A stretch of 64,000 bases of DNA from NCBI RefSeq assembly GCF_038002165.1, contig NZ_JBBOBR010000002.1, positions 372,001 through 436,000 of the forward strand, in the 5' to 3' direction. Every line of letters begins with the position of its first letter. Position 1 is the stretch's first letter. Below are positions 17,895 through 26,501 of this stretch, in pieces. Below the pieces are notes generated by a model, which saw only the letters and a list, made by a program, of their open reading frames with translations, made no database searches and was not told the origin of the DNA. Made by a program: the position numbers and the translations under genes. This DNA comes from Cytobacillus sp. FSL H8-0458 (lineage in GTDB: Bacteria > Bacillota > Bacilli > Bacillales > Cytobacillaceae).

Positions 17895-17917
17895 GTTAGT
17901 TAGGATATTTAACTAAC
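17895..17917. promoter_or_regulatory. Candidate ROK operator 2
   Basis: GTTAGTTA-GGATATT-TAACTAAC, a perfect 8-bp inverted repeat at about +23 to +45 of the deacetylase transcript. The shared TTAGT half-site with operator 1 suggests the same ROK repressor controls both directions. Confidence 0.7.
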
Positions 17918-17988
17918 CTGCTTTAGACCTATGATGAAAGGAGTGCAAGAGGAGCGCTAGTAAACCATTTTGAAAGGGGTTACACACA

Positions 17989-20496
17989 TTGAAAAAAATC
18001 TTTGTTTACTTTTTATCCTTGACGTTAATTCTCTCCCTGCTGCCTATCAGCGGAAGTGCCCAGTCTGAAGAGCATGACCCTGACCTTTGGAGTGCAGTGA
18101 AGCCGCTGGATACAACGGTCAGCTTTCTGAATACAGGAGCACATCCTGACGATGAGCGAAGTGACTTTCTTGCTTACTTATCACGGGGACTTGGTGTTAA
18201 AACATCAAGTTTGATCGCCAACCGCGGCGAGGGCGGCCAGAATGAAATCGGCCAGGAGCTTGGGAACGGTCTTGGAATTATCCGCTCCCGCGAAATGATT
18301 GAAGCAGCGAAAATCACCGGAGTTAAAGCCTACCATTTAAGTGAAACGACCTCTGATACCATCTATGATTTCGGCTTTTCCAAGACAAAGGATGAAACTC
18401 TGAGCCACTGGGGCAAGGACCTTACTTATGAAAGATTAATCCGCTTTATTCGTTCTTACCAGCCGGATATTGTGATGCCATCCTTCAGAGACTCGGATAC
18501 CCAGCACGGGCACCACCGCACCATGACCATTCTCAGCCAGGAAGCCTTCAAAGATGCCGCAGATCCTAACGTTTTTCCTGAACAATTAAAAGAAGGGTTA
18601 TCCGTCTGGCATACTAAAAAGTTCTATTTGCCGGCAGAAAATAAAGATACAGCCGATACATCGATTGAAATCGGCATGCTTGATCCTGTCTACGGCATGT
18701 CCTATCCGCAAATCGGCGAGGAATCACGGTATATGCACAAAAGCCAGGGAATGGGCAATGATATCCCTGTTGCGCCAAGACAAACGCATTTGGAGTTAGT
18801 GGACAGCGCCGTTGAAACTAACGGCAGCAATGAACTATTTGCCGGAATCCCTTATGATTTTAACGAATGGGCAAAAACGCTCCCTAAGAAAGAAAAAGCA
18901 TTGCAGGTGCACTTTACAAAATTCCAAAAAAGCCTGGATGGAATTATCTCCAGCTATCCTAGCGACAGCCAGGTATTCAGCAAAACGCAGCAAGTATTAA
19001 AAGAAGCTGACCGTTTAGTTAAGAAAACAGCGAAATCCAAGCTTGATTCCCAGCTGAAGTCAGATCTGCTTCATAAGCTTGAAGTAAAAAAAGAACAGCT
19101 GCTGAATGTGAGCCTGGTATCCTCCGGCCTTGAAATTGATGCACAGGCGGAGTCCAATATCCTGACAAAAGGACAAAAAACAGCTGTTACGGTTACGTTA
19201 ACCAATAATGGCAGTCAAAAGCTGAAGAAAGCTGATGTTGAACTGATCACTCCAGAGGGCTGGAAGGTTTCTAATAAGTCCAAGGCAGCTGACCTTGCAC
19301 CCGGTAAAACGGCTGAAGTTACTTTCAAGGTCCAAGTTCCAGCTGATACAGCGTATTATCACGCATATGAAACCCCTGCCATACAGGCAAAGGTCAGCTA
19401 TGAATCTGCCGGTGCAAAGACAATGACTGTTACTGATTTGGATGGCACCATTGCCGTTCTGCCAGACGTTGGCCTTACCCTTTCTCCTGAAGATCTGGTA
19501 ATTAATACTGCCGACGTTCAAGAAGAAGTGCCTGTCAATGTAAAAGTGAAAAATTACCGTGAAGGAGCTGCACAGGCTTCCGTATCCTTAAATGTTCCGG
19601 AAGGCTGGTCAGTAAGCCCGGAAAAAGCCGCAGTTAACTTCGGATCTTCACTGGAGGAAAAAGAGGTTACCTTTACACTTAGCCCGCCCGCAGATATTCA
19701 GGAAGGCGACTTCAAATTGTCGGCCGAGGCAACCGTAAATGGAAAAACCTTTGATTCAACAGTTCAAGAAATTCAATATGACCATATCGGAACATTTTAT
19801 TACCTGTACCCGGCCCAGGTAAATGGGGTCGCTTTTGAATTGCTGGCACCGGAAGGCTTAAAGGTCGGCTACATTGAAAGCGGCTTTGACAAAGTGGCAG
19901 ATTACTTGTCCAATGCAGGACTCGATGTGACGAAGCTTACTGAGACCGATCTTGCTTCAGGGGACTTAAGCCAATACGATACAATCGTTGTTGGCATCCG
20001 TGCCTATCTGTCACGTGAAGACTTAACAGCTAATAATGAACGTTTAAAAGAATACGTCGCAAATGGCGGACATATGGTGGTCCAATACCATAAGCCGAAT
20101 GATGGCTGGGATCAGGAAGCCACTGCTCCATACCCGCTGACTATTGGAAATCCATCCATCCGCTGGAGGGTAACCGATGAAAATGCACCTGTTACCGTTC
20201 TGCAGCCTGAATCGCCGCTCTTCAACTATCCAAATAACATTACGGAAGACGACTGGGCCAACTGGATTCAGGAAAGAGGATTATACTATCCAATGCAGTG
20301 GGATGACCGCTTTAAAACCTTCGTGCGCATGGGAGATCCGAACGAGGAGCCATTTGATGGCGGCATTCTCATGGCCAATTATGGAGAAGGCACCTACCTT
20401 TATACCAACCTGGTATTCTATCGCCAGATTCAAGGCCAGGTTCCGGGAGGCTACCGCATCTTCACGAACTTGATCAGTTACGGTCAAAATCAATAA
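17989..20496 (+). CDS. Secreted PIG-L family deacetylase with NEW3-type and ThuA-like domains
   Basis: Exported 835-residue zinc deacetylase of the LmbE/PIG-L family, which removes N-acetyl groups from amino sugars. Signal peptide ~1-24 (KKIFVYFLSLTLILSLL.. cut near GSAQS). The catalytic domain (~30-270) carries AHPDDE and the downstream zinc motif QHGHH. Two Ig-like NEW3 repeats follow (~375-470 and ~490-590, with PEGWKVS and PEGWSVS), then a class I amidotransferase/ThuA-like domain (~605-835) with YDTIVVGIRAYLS and YVANGGHMVVQYH. The start is TTG with AAAGGGG 8 nt upstream. It is divergent from and probably co-regulated with the ROK-ABC-lyase operon, so it may process a GlcNAc-type extracellular compound before import. 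Confidence 0.9.
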   Translation: MKKIFVYFLSLTLILSLLPISGSAQSEEHDPDLWSAVKPLDTTVSFLNTGAHPDDERSDFLAYLSRGLGVKTSSLIANRGEGGQNEIGQELGNGLGIIRSREMIEAAKITGVKAYHLSETTSDTIYDFGFSKTKDETLSHWGKDLTYERLIRFIRSYQPDIVMPSFRDSDTQHGHHRTMTILSQEAFKDAADPNVFPEQLKEGLSVWHTKKFYLPAENKDTADTSIEIGMLDPVYGMSYPQIGEESRYMHKSQGMGNDIPVAPRQTHLELVDSAVETNGSNELFAGIPYDFNEWAKTLPKKEKALQVHFTKFQKSLDGIISSYPSDSQVFSKTQQVLKEADRLVKKTAKSKLDSQLKSDLLHKLEVKKEQLLNVSLVSSGLEIDAQAESNILTKGQKTAVTVTLTNNGSQKLKKADVELITPEGWKVSNKSKAADLAPGKTAEVTFKVQVPADTAYYHAYETPAIQAKVSYESAGAKTMTVTDLDGTIAVLPDVGLTLSPEDLVINTADVQEEVPVNVKVKNYREGAAQASVSLNVPEGWSVSPEKAAVNFGSSLEEKEVTFTLSPPADIQEGDFKLSAEATVNGKTFDSTVQEIQYDHIGTFYYLYPAQVNGVAFELLAPEGLKVGYIESGFDKVADYLSNAGLDVTKLTETDLASGDLSQYDTIVVGIRAYLSREDLTANNERLKEYVANGGHMVVQYHKPNDGWDQEATAPYPLTIGNPSIRWRVTDENAPVTVLQPESPLFNYPNNITEDDWANWIQERGLYYPMQWDDRFKTFVRMGDPNEEPFDGGILMANYGEGTYLYTNLVFYRQIQGQVPGGYRIFTNLISYGQNQ

Positions 20497-20506
20497 GTTA
20501 TTAGGG

Positions 20507-20534
20507 ACAGCTGCGTATGCGGCTGTTCTTTTTT
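20507..20534 (+). terminator. Terminator of the deacetylase gene
   Basis: ACAGCTGC and GCGGCTGT form an 8-bp stem (one G-U) with loop GTAT, followed by TCTTTTTT. Confidence 0.85.
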
Positions 20535-20544
20535 AGCGGGACAT

Positions 20545-20632
20545 GGGGACAGGTTATCTGTCCCCAAGTACATTTGGGACATGGAACCTGTCTCCTCGTC
20601 CCTTGGTGACAGGCACCACCCGAATTTTGTCG
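20545..20632. repeat. GGGACAGG-type intergenic repeat element
   Basis: GGGGACAG-GTTAT-CTGTCCCC is a perfect hairpin, followed by CATTTGGGACATGG and a GGTGACAGGCACC block with GAATTTTGTCGAATG. GGGACAGGTT and GGTGCCTGTCACC sequences of this kind recur between genes in many Bacillaceae. A related copy lies at 55990-56017. Both copies lie immediately before a TGCAAATAG array. Confidence 0.6.
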
Positions 20633-20635
20633 AAT

Positions 20636-20837
20636 GTGAACTTTGCAAATAGAGTGGGGAAGGTTGCAAATAGATGGGTGATTCTGCAAATAGAATGGGA
20701 CTTTGTGCAAATAGAACCGGAAAATTGCAAATAGCTACCTGCTTCCTGCAAATAGAGAAACCGTGGAAGTGCTCGCGATCTCCACTCGCTAATAGAGTTA
20801 GAGAATCCGCAAATAGAGCACGAAAGTCTGCAAATAG
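20636..20837 (+). repeat. TGCAAATAG array A (plus orientation)
   Basis: Head GTGAAC-TT at 20636, then TGCAAATAG at 20644, 20665, 20685, 20706, 20726 and 20747, a vacant position near 20767, a variant at 20787, and copies at 20808 and 20829. Spacing alternates 20 and 21 bp, and the 11-12 bp between copies differ. Since 20-bp steps break any reading frame, this is not a coding repeat. It fills most of the 414-bp gap before the NERD gene; no gene was seen. Confidence 0.85.
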
Positions 20838-20910
20838 AATCCCGTCTAAAAGAGGTATATAGACATTTATAGCGAAAATAACTAAGTAAACACAGAAAGG
20901 AGAGCTATAC

Positions 20911-21879
20911 TTGATTAGTAAAAGCCTGAAAGTTCCCGAATTGAACCTCCAGCTTGAAGCATTGGTAAGAAGAATCCCCGAACAGCACCCCTCTCGTGAG
21001 AAAGTGATCTCAGAATATAAAAAGAGAAGCGCAGGATATAAGGGAGAAGAAAGATTATTTTATTACTTAAGCTTTCTTGAACCTAAAAAGTATTGGATTT
21101 TTCATGATTTGCGGTTATCAAACGGATCGCAATTCTTCCAAATCGATGCATTGCTGCTCACTGCAAACTTCGGGCTCATATTAGAAGTTAAAAATTGGAC
21201 AGGCACCTTGTTTTTCAACCCTCAATTCCAGCAGGTCATCCGCATCCAAAACGACAAAGAAGAAGGATTTCCAGACCCCATTTCACAAGCCCGGCATCAG
21301 ACGAACCAGTTTAGGAACTGGCTTGACCTTAATGGATTTCCTAACATTCCTCTTGATTTTTTAGTTATAATCAGCCATCCTTCCACCATTATTAAGGCAG
21401 AGACAGATCCGCTGCAAATATCTAAGAAAGTCTTACACTCTCATCACCTTTTATCCAAAATGAATGACATTGAAAATAAGTTCCCTCAAGAAAAAACTGA
21501 CTCTAAGGAGATTCGGAGGCTATGCCGGACTTTGTTAAAAAAACATATCCCTGCACAATCCGATATTCTCGAGCACTTCAATGTCTCATCTGAGGAAATT
21601 CTTACTGGTGTCAGCTGTCCTAAATGCACTTCCCTTCCAATGATTTTCCATTGGGGGAAATGGCACTGCCCAATGTGTTTGTTTTCCTCTTCATTAGCAC
21701 ATGAAGCTGCGGTCCAAGACTACTTCCGGCTTATTAAGCCGTCAATTACCAACTCGCAATTCCGCTCATTCACCCATATACCATCCCCCTATGCGGCTTC
21801 AAGATTACTGTCCAGGATGAATCTTTCATTTAAAAGAAATAAAAGACACAGAATTTACGAAAAATCCCCTGAACAGTGA
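20911..21879 (+). CDS. NERD domain-containing protein with C-terminal zinc ribbon
   Basis: Predicted nuclease-related (NERD) protein of 322 residues. The N-terminal half holds the restriction-endonuclease-like core: GEERLFYYLSFL (~46-57), FQIDALLLTANFGLILEVKNW (~81-101) with the D..ExK catalytic pattern, and QARHQTNQFRNWL. The C-terminus has a zinc ribbon, CPKC...CPMC (~237-263). The start is TTG 20911 behind AAAGGAG. Members are common in Bacillaceae; their substrate is generally unknown, with DNA processing assumed. It is the first of three plus-strand genes enclosed by arrays A and B in opposite orientation. Confidence 0.85.
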   Translation: MISKSLKVPELNLQLEALVRRIPEQHPSREKVISEYKKRSAGYKGEERLFYYLSFLEPKKYWIFHDLRLSNGSQFFQIDALLLTANFGLILEVKNWTGTLFFNPQFQQVIRIQNDKEEGFPDPISQARHQTNQFRNWLDLNGFPNIPLDFLVIISHPSTIIKAETDPLQISKKVLHSHHLLSKMNDIENKFPQEKTDSKEIRRLCRTLLKKHIPAQSDILEHFNVSSEEILTGVSCPKCTSLPMIFHWGKWHCPMCLFSSSLAHEAAVQDYFRLIKPSITNSQFRSFTHIPSPYAASRLLSRMNLSFKRNKRHRIYEKSPEQ

Positions 21880-21939
21880 TACAACTCACAAATTTTCCCA
21901 ACAAAAAAATTTATAATTAAGCTGAATTGAGGTGCTAAT

Positions 21940-22200
21940 ATGGAAAAGAACTGGTCTATTTCACTTGAGCATGATAATTATGCTAGTGATTTGGAGCTTC
22001 TGATCAACGATGCGATGGCGGCAGTCAGCCAGACAGCTAAAGGGTATTATGTTAATATAGTCACACCAGCTGATTTAGGAAATCCCGATAACTACCTAAC
22101 TGAAGCACTGCTCATATACTTCGGAAATAAAGTGGACTCTCAATTTATCGATCAATGCGGATGCGGGGGGTTTGTTTTGAGGGTATGGAAAAACAAGTGA
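21940..22200 (+). CDS. Small hypothetical protein (86 aa)
   Basis: Not recognised. It starts MEKNWSISLEHDNYASDLEL and ends with CGCGGFVLRVWKNK. It is mixed alpha/beta, acidic in its N-terminal half, without signal peptide or membrane segment. ATG 21940 follows GAGGTG with normal spacing, and codon use looks like the neighbours. Its end overlaps the next small gene by 16 bp, so the two are probably translated together. Confidence 0.65.
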   Translation: MEKNWSISLEHDNYASDLELLINDAMAAVSQTAKGYYVNIVTPADLGNPDNYLTEALLIYFGNKVDSQFIDQCGCGGFVLRVWKNK

Positions 22201-22460
22201 GGGACTTTACGATTTTGTGTGATTATAAGAACCGGCATGTTATTTTAAATTATTATTATGAAGACGAGCTTATAGATCGGGATGGAATCAGCTTTAATGA
22301 GATTTACGTTCACCAGGGGACGGTTTACTTTATTAAAAATAAAAAACGGATTGTAACCATCAATTCGAAGAAATATCGTAATATATTGATAGGCGAGGAT
22401 TTTCAAAATTACTATATTATGCGGAGAGACAAGAAACGTCTTGATATCTATTTTCCTTAA
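22185..22460 (+). CDS. Small hypothetical protein (~91 aa)
   Basis: Not recognised. From ATG 22185 it reads MEKQVRDFTILCDYKNRHV and continues as a basic, Tyr/Ile/Lys-rich beta protein with two YxxD-like strands, ending RLDIYFP. It overlaps the preceding gene by 16 bp in another frame. A slightly later GTG or an upstream ATG at 22155 are alternative starts. No signal peptide. The tight overlap suggests a functional pair with the 86-residue protein; a toxin-antitoxin role is possible but has no direct support. Confidence 0.6.
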   Translation: MEKQVRDFTILCDYKNRHVILNYYYEDELIDRDGISFNEIYVHQGTVYFIKNKKRIVTINSKKYRNILIGEDFQNYYIMRRDKKRLDIYFP

Positions 22461-22464
22461 ACGG

Positions 22465-22503
22465 AGCTGCGAAGCGCTGGATGCGCTTTTGCAGCTTTTT
22501 TTG
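22465..22503 (+). terminator. Terminator of the NERD-region genes
   Basis: AGCTGCGAAGCGC pairs with GCGCTTTTGCAGCT around a 5-nt loop, followed by a run of T. It directly follows the small gene's stop. Confidence 0.85.
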
Positions 22504-22521
22504 TTTGGGGAGGAGTGGTCT

Positions 22522-22930
22522 CTATTTGCAAGAATCCTGCGTCTATTTGCAAATTCCCTGTTCTATTTGCAAAATCTATGACTCTATTTGCAAGTTGATT
22601 ATCGTATATTGTTCCCGGACCTTTTGCTGCTCGTCTATTTGCAGGAAACAGCTTGCTATTTACAATTTTACAGTTCTATTTTCAGAATGAAGCCTGCTAT
22701 TTGCAGCTTACTCTGTTCTATTTGCAGAATCCCCGGTTCTATTTGCAAATCTACTATGTGTGTCGTTACCTGCTCAGTATGCAGTTCTTCTATTTGCAGA
22801 ATCCGGCTAGCTATTTGCACTTTACTTGTTCTATTTGCAGAATCCCTAGCCCTATTTGCAGTTTAAAGCATCTATTTGCAAGTTTCCGCAATCTATTTGC
22901 AAGTTTCCGCAACCTATTTGCAGAGTTCAC
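22522..22930 (-). repeat. TGCAAATAG array B (minus orientation)
   Basis: About 17 copies of CTATTTGCA on the plus strand (TGCAAATAG on the minus), a few degenerate (CTATTTACA, CTATTTTCA), mostly 20-21 bp apart with two gaps. At its right end the minus strand reads GTGAAC-TC-TGCAAATAG, the same head as in array A. The array lies in the 540-bp gap between the convergent small gene and chemoreceptor gene; nothing else was seen apart from two terminators. Confidence 0.85.
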
Positions 22931-22961
22931 TTTCTGAACCCGCCCGCCAGAGAATCAGCAC

Positions 22962-22993
22962 ACACAAAAATAGACCCGCCAAACCTGGCGGGC
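22962..22993 (-). terminator. Terminator of the chemoreceptor operon
   Basis: Minus strand CCCGCC-AGGTTT-GGCGGG followed by TCTATTTTTGTG, just beyond the chemoreceptor stop codon. Confidence 0.8.
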
Positions 22994-23002
22994 CCACCCT
23001 AG

Positions 23003-25003
23003 TTACTCCACTTTAAACCTCTTAATAGAATCAAGCAGTTCCTCCGCCATCCCCGAAAGTGAGGCAGCAGATGCCGCAATTTCTTCCATGGATGCCAGCT
23101 GCTCTTCTGTAGCAGCGGATACGTCCTGGCTCTCTGCTGTTGTGACAGCGGCAATTTCTTCGATTGCACTGACGAGTTCCACCACCTGGTCGGCGCCTTC
23201 GGCCATGTCCCTGATGGATGATGACACTTCTGCGATCTGGCCCGAAACGGTGTCGGCAAATTGCTGGATGTGGCTGAAGGCATCTCCGGCATTGTTCACC
23301 AGGTCGATTCCTTTTTCCACTTCAGCTGTTCCCTTTTCCATGGAAGAGATGGCTTTGTTTGTATCCGTCTGAATTGTTGAGATCAGTTCACGGATGCTTT
23401 CGGTTGACTTGGACGATTGCTCTGCCAGCTTGCGGACTTCATCAGCCACAACGGCGAAGCCTCTTCCGTGCTCGCCTGCTCTTGCGGCTTCAATGGCTGC
23501 GTTGAGTGCGAGCAGGTTCGTCTGGTCGGCAATGGCAGAAATCACATTGACAATCTGGCCAATTTCTTCCGAACGTTTCCCTAATGTATGAACAATTGAA
23601 CCCAGTTCAGAGACTGTTACATTAATATTTTTCATTTGGTTTGTTGAAAGGTCGATTGCTTCACTTCCTTTTACAACCACTTCATTTGTCTCATTCGCCG
23701 TTTCGGCCACGACATTTGTGTTACGCATAATTTGCTGAATGCGGACGGACATTTCTTTGACAACAGAGGTGCTTTCTTTCACTTTTCCTGTCTGCTGCTC
23801 AGTTGCAGAAGCTACTTCCTGGATGGAGTTGGCCACCTGCTCTGTTGCCATGTTGTTCTGCTCAGAGCTTGCTGTCAGCTGTTCCGATGAGGATGCAAGA
23901 TGGACCGCTTTTTCGCTCACCTGGTTGATCAGCTGCTGCAGCGATAGGACCATCTTATTAAAGCTGACACCCAGTTTGCTGATTTCATCGTTGTTCTTGA
24001 CAATAAACTTCTGGGTCAGATCTCCTTCGCTGACCTTATCAGTTGCCGCGATGAGCTGATTGAGCGGTCGCGTTATCGAACGGACAATAATGTAAGAAAC
24101 AAGTGCGCCCACAAGGACGAAGATGGCTATAAATATAATTGTCGACACTAAGATTGGCTGGACTGATGACGTTACTTCCTCCAGGTTCATTGTTCCGAGT
24201 ACCTTCATGCCTGTCAGCCCATTGGTGGTGAAGTGCATTTCTTTCTTTACGCCATCAATCGTGTACTCAACCTGTCCCTTTTCCTTTTCCAGGACTTCCG
24301 GCAGCCAGCTGCCTTCAGCCTGTGTGCCAGGCTTCTCCTGCGGGTGTACTAAAAAGCTTCCCTCTGCACTTAATATGGCAGGATAGCCTTCTTTCCCAAT
24401 TTTAATATTATTGGATATCTCACTAAGAGCAGCGAGACTTAAATCAATTCCAATAACCCCGGAGCTGTCGCCAAGCTTTTGCGCTACGGTGATTAAGATG
24501 TTTCCGCTGACAGCGTCAACATATGGCTCTGTGATGAAGACTTTTCCCTTTCCCTCCATGGCTCCCTTATACCAGGGGCGTGTGGTAGCATCAAAGTCAG
24601 CTGGCAGATCTGCACGCGGGTAGATGACTAAATCGCCATTTTCAGAACCGGCATATATAGCGACTGCCTCCGGATGAAGCTCTTTATACTGACTAAAAGA
24701 GTTTACCGTACTCTCGAGTTCTTCCTCGGTATAAAAATCCTTTTTGATCCTTTTGGAAAAGTAATTTGTATCCCCCATCTTAGGCTTTATAAAGTTGATG
24801 ATAAATTGATCAAGAATCTTAACATTTTCATCTGCACTCATGGAAATCTGGTCCTTTATCTCATCATGCGCCTTCTGATAGGATATGTAGCCGATTGAAA
24901 TAGAAGGAATTAATAGAATAATAATAAATGAGAGTAATAATTTCTTTCTAATCGTAAATGAAAACAGCGACCCTTTTTGTTTCTGTTTTTTCTTTTTCAT
25001 CAT
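23003..25003 (-). CDS. Methyl-accepting chemotaxis protein with dCache sensor
   Basis: Transmembrane chemoreceptor of 666 residues that signals to CheA/CheW. A basic N-terminus is followed by TM1 (~20-42), an extracellular double-Cache sensor (~45-285, with [20 protein letters not shown] and VIGIDLSL), TM2 (~288-310), HAMP (~311-363) and a long signalling coiled coil. The conserved hairpin tip [20 protein letters not shown] lies near residue 500. dCache domains usually bind amino acids or small carboxylates. It starts 17 bp after the soluble receptor gene, so the two form an operon. Methylation-site Gln/Glu pairs flank the tip but were not mapped one by one. Confidence 0.95.
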   Translation of the reverse strand: MMKKKKQKQKGSLFSFTIRKKLLLSFIIILLIPSISIGYISYQKAHDEIKDQISMSADENVKILDQFIINFIKPKMGDTNYFSKRIKKDFYTEEELESTVNSFSQYKELHPEAVAIYAGSENGDLVIYPRADLPADFDATTRPWYKGAMEGKGKVFITEPYVDAVSGNILITVAQKLGDSSGVIGIDLSLAALSEISNNIKIGKEGYPAILSAEGSFLVHPQEKPGTQAEGSWLPEVLEKEKGQVEYTIDGVKKEMHFTTNGLTGMKVLGTMNLEEVTSSVQPILVSTIIFIAIFVLVGALVSYIIVRSITRPLNQLIAATDKVSEGDLTQKFIVKNNDEISKLGVSFNKMVLSLQQLINQVSEKAVHLASSSEQLTASSEQNNMATEQVANSIQEVASATEQQTGKVKESTSVVKEMSVRIQQIMRNTNVVAETANETNEVVVKGSEAIDLSTNQMKNINVTVSELGSIVHTLGKRSEEIGQIVNVISAIADQTNLLALNAAIEAARAGEHGRGFAVVADEVRKLAEQSSKSTESIRELISTIQTDTNKAISSMEKGTAEVEKGIDLVNNAGDAFSHIQQFADTVSGQIAEVSSSIRDMAEGADQVVELVSAIEEIAAVTTAESQDVSAATEEQLASMEEIAASAASLSGMAEELLDSIKRFKVE

Positions 25004-25020
25004 CTGACCCCTTTTAAAAC

Positions 25021-25977
25021 TTAGTAATTTACCGCCTTAACCTGCGAGATGGCGCCTTCAAGTTTCTCGTCAACAACTCTGGCATCGTCAATATGCCTCT
25101 GAATCAGTTCCTTCACCTGGTCAAAAACTGACTTTGTATCCGCAATCTCATCAGCTACTTCCTCGGAATACCCCTTCTGAATGTTGATCATTTCAATCAC
25201 TTCACCGACTTCTGTTTCAACTGCATGAATAAGGTTCGTGATCGAGTCAATTTTGCTGGTCGTTTGGCCGCTAAGGGACATGCCATTTTTAATTAATTCG
25301 GTGCTTGCAACTGTTGAGTTCAGCGTCGCTTCAATATCATCCTGAATATTTTTCGTCAGGGAGCTGATATTCGCCGTGCTTGTCGCTGTGCTTTCGGCCA
25401 GTTTCCGGACCTCATCCGCCACGACTGCAAATCCTTTACCCTGCTCGCCTGCGCGTGCCGCTTCGATGGATGCATTCAATGCAAGAAGGTTCGTTTGCTC
25501 TGCAATATCTTTAATGACCTGAACAATCATCTCGATTTCTTTTGACCGTTTGCTCAGCGCCTCCATTTTCTGTGAATTCACTTCCAGCTGCTCTCCCAGC
25601 TGCTTAATCAGCTGCTCAGACTTGCTGACGGATCCGCGGCCTTCCTCCGAGCTTTTGACCATCTCTTTTGCAGATTGAATCAGGTTTTCCCCTTTATTCG
25701 ATAGAGTGAGGCTGTTTGAAAAAGTAGCTTCGCTATGTCTTTTTACATTTTCAAAACCGTCTTTTATTTTCAGAACCAGGTCGCCCAGCATATAATGCTG
25801 ACCATTGACCATTTCATGCTGGCTTACTGTAGTTGTCAAATCTTCATTAAATGATTGAATCAGTGTCTGATAAAAACTTTCCTTGCGCTGAAACTCTTCT
25901 TCAGCAAACTGGAGTTTTGCTTCCAGTTCCCGTTTTTCGTTTTCCAGCTGCTTTATCTTACCTTTTCCGAACATCAT
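25021..25977 (-). CDS. Soluble (cytoplasmic) methyl-accepting chemotaxis-like protein
   Basis: Chemoreceptor-type signalling protein without membrane segment. An N-terminal coiled coil ([20 protein letters not shown]) leads into an MCP signalling domain with tip [20 protein letters not shown] (~residues 160-180). It resembles short cytoplasmic receptors such as B. subtilis YfmS in size (318 residues) and lack of a sensor domain. I place the start at ATG 25977, where GGGGAG precedes the ATG pair; an ATG four codons earlier has no ribosome binding site. It precedes the dCache receptor and may sense redox or metabolic state. Confidence 0.88.
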   Translation of the reverse strand: MMFGKGKIKQLENEKRELEAKLQFAEEEFQRKESFYQTLIQSFNEDLTTTVSQHEMVNGQHYMLGDLVLKIKDGFENVKRHSEATFSNSLTLSNKGENLIQSAKEMVKSSEEGRGSVSKSEQLIKQLGEQLEVNSQKMEALSKRSKEIEMIVQVIKDIAEQTNLLALNASIEAARAGEQGKGFAVVADEVRKLAESTATSTANISSLTKNIQDDIEATLNSTVASTELIKNGMSLSGQTTSKIDSITNLIHAVETEVGEVIEMINIQKGYSEEVADEIADTKSVFDQVKELIQRHIDDARVVDEKLEGAISQVKAVNY

Positions 25978-26009
25978 TGATCTCCCCATCTCTTATATAC
26001 TCCTTTATT

Positions 26010-26035
26010 ATATCGACAGAAAACGTGAAATTTTG
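26010..26035 (-). promoter_or_regulatory. Possible sigma-D promoter of the chemoreceptor operon
   Basis: Minus strand GTCGATAT, one mismatch from the sigma-D -10 GCCGATAT, with a weak CAAA 14 bp upstream in place of TAAA. Motility sigma control is usual for such genes, but the -35 is poor. Confidence 0.35.
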
Positions 26036-26117
26036 TGACCTTTTTCACTCTTTTTTTAAAATACAATAGTTCTTTATAAATACCTTTAACAAGTAAACAG
26101 TAAAGTTCCCAGGAAAC

Positions 26118-26152
26118 ACAAAAAAGGAACATGTTAAAAACACGTTCCTTTT
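26118..26152 (-). terminator. Terminator after the HPr gene
   Basis: Minus strand AAGGAACGTGTT and AACATGTTCCTT pair around TTTA, followed by TTTTTTG. It closes the E1-E2-E3-HPr operon. Confidence 0.88.
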
Positions 26153-26179
26153 CGATGAATTAATAGTAGTTGCTTTTTA

Positions 26180-26446
26180 CTATTCAGCAAGCTTATGCTC
26201 ATTTAGTAAAGCCGCCAGATTTTTTATCGCTTCTTCCTGGTCAGCGCCTTCTGCTGTTATGGTGATTACTGCACCTTTGGGAATTCCCAGTGACATGACG
26301 CCCATAATTGATTTTAAATTAACAGCTTTTTCTTTATAGCCCAACTTTATCTCAGAATCATGCTTACTTGCTGCCTGTACCAGGATTGTTGCCGGTCTTG
26401 CATGGATACCCGTTTCATCGATAACAGTGAATGTTTTTTCAATCAT
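26180..26446 (-). CDS. HPr-family phosphocarrier protein, encoded in a catabolic operon
   Basis: 88-residue PTS phosphocarrier. The EI-phosphorylated His is in TGIHARPAT (His-15 region), and the HPr-kinase Ser site is in [16 protein letters not shown] (Ser-46 region). Both are intact, so it should function in sugar transport and could be kinase-regulated. It is the last gene after a 2-oxoacid-dehydrogenase-like complex rather than next to ptsI, which marks it as a likely second HPr serving the SorC-regulated module. The family is certain; the dedicated role is inference. Confidence 0.93.
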   Translation of the reverse strand: MIEKTFTVIDETGIHARPATILVQAASKHDSEIKLGYKEKAVNLKSIMGVMSLGIPKGAVITITAEGADQEEAIKNLAALLNEHKLAE

Positions 26447-26501
26447 ATTCCGTTTTTCACCCTTTTAGATTATTTAATTAATCGATTACTAATGTCTTAT
26501 T

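Noticed and set aside
20545..20632. Insertion sequence or MITE with terminal inverted repeats
   Set aside because: Only short hairpins of the GGGACAGG/GGTGACAGGCACC kind are seen, without target duplication or transposase; listed as an intergenic repeat instead.
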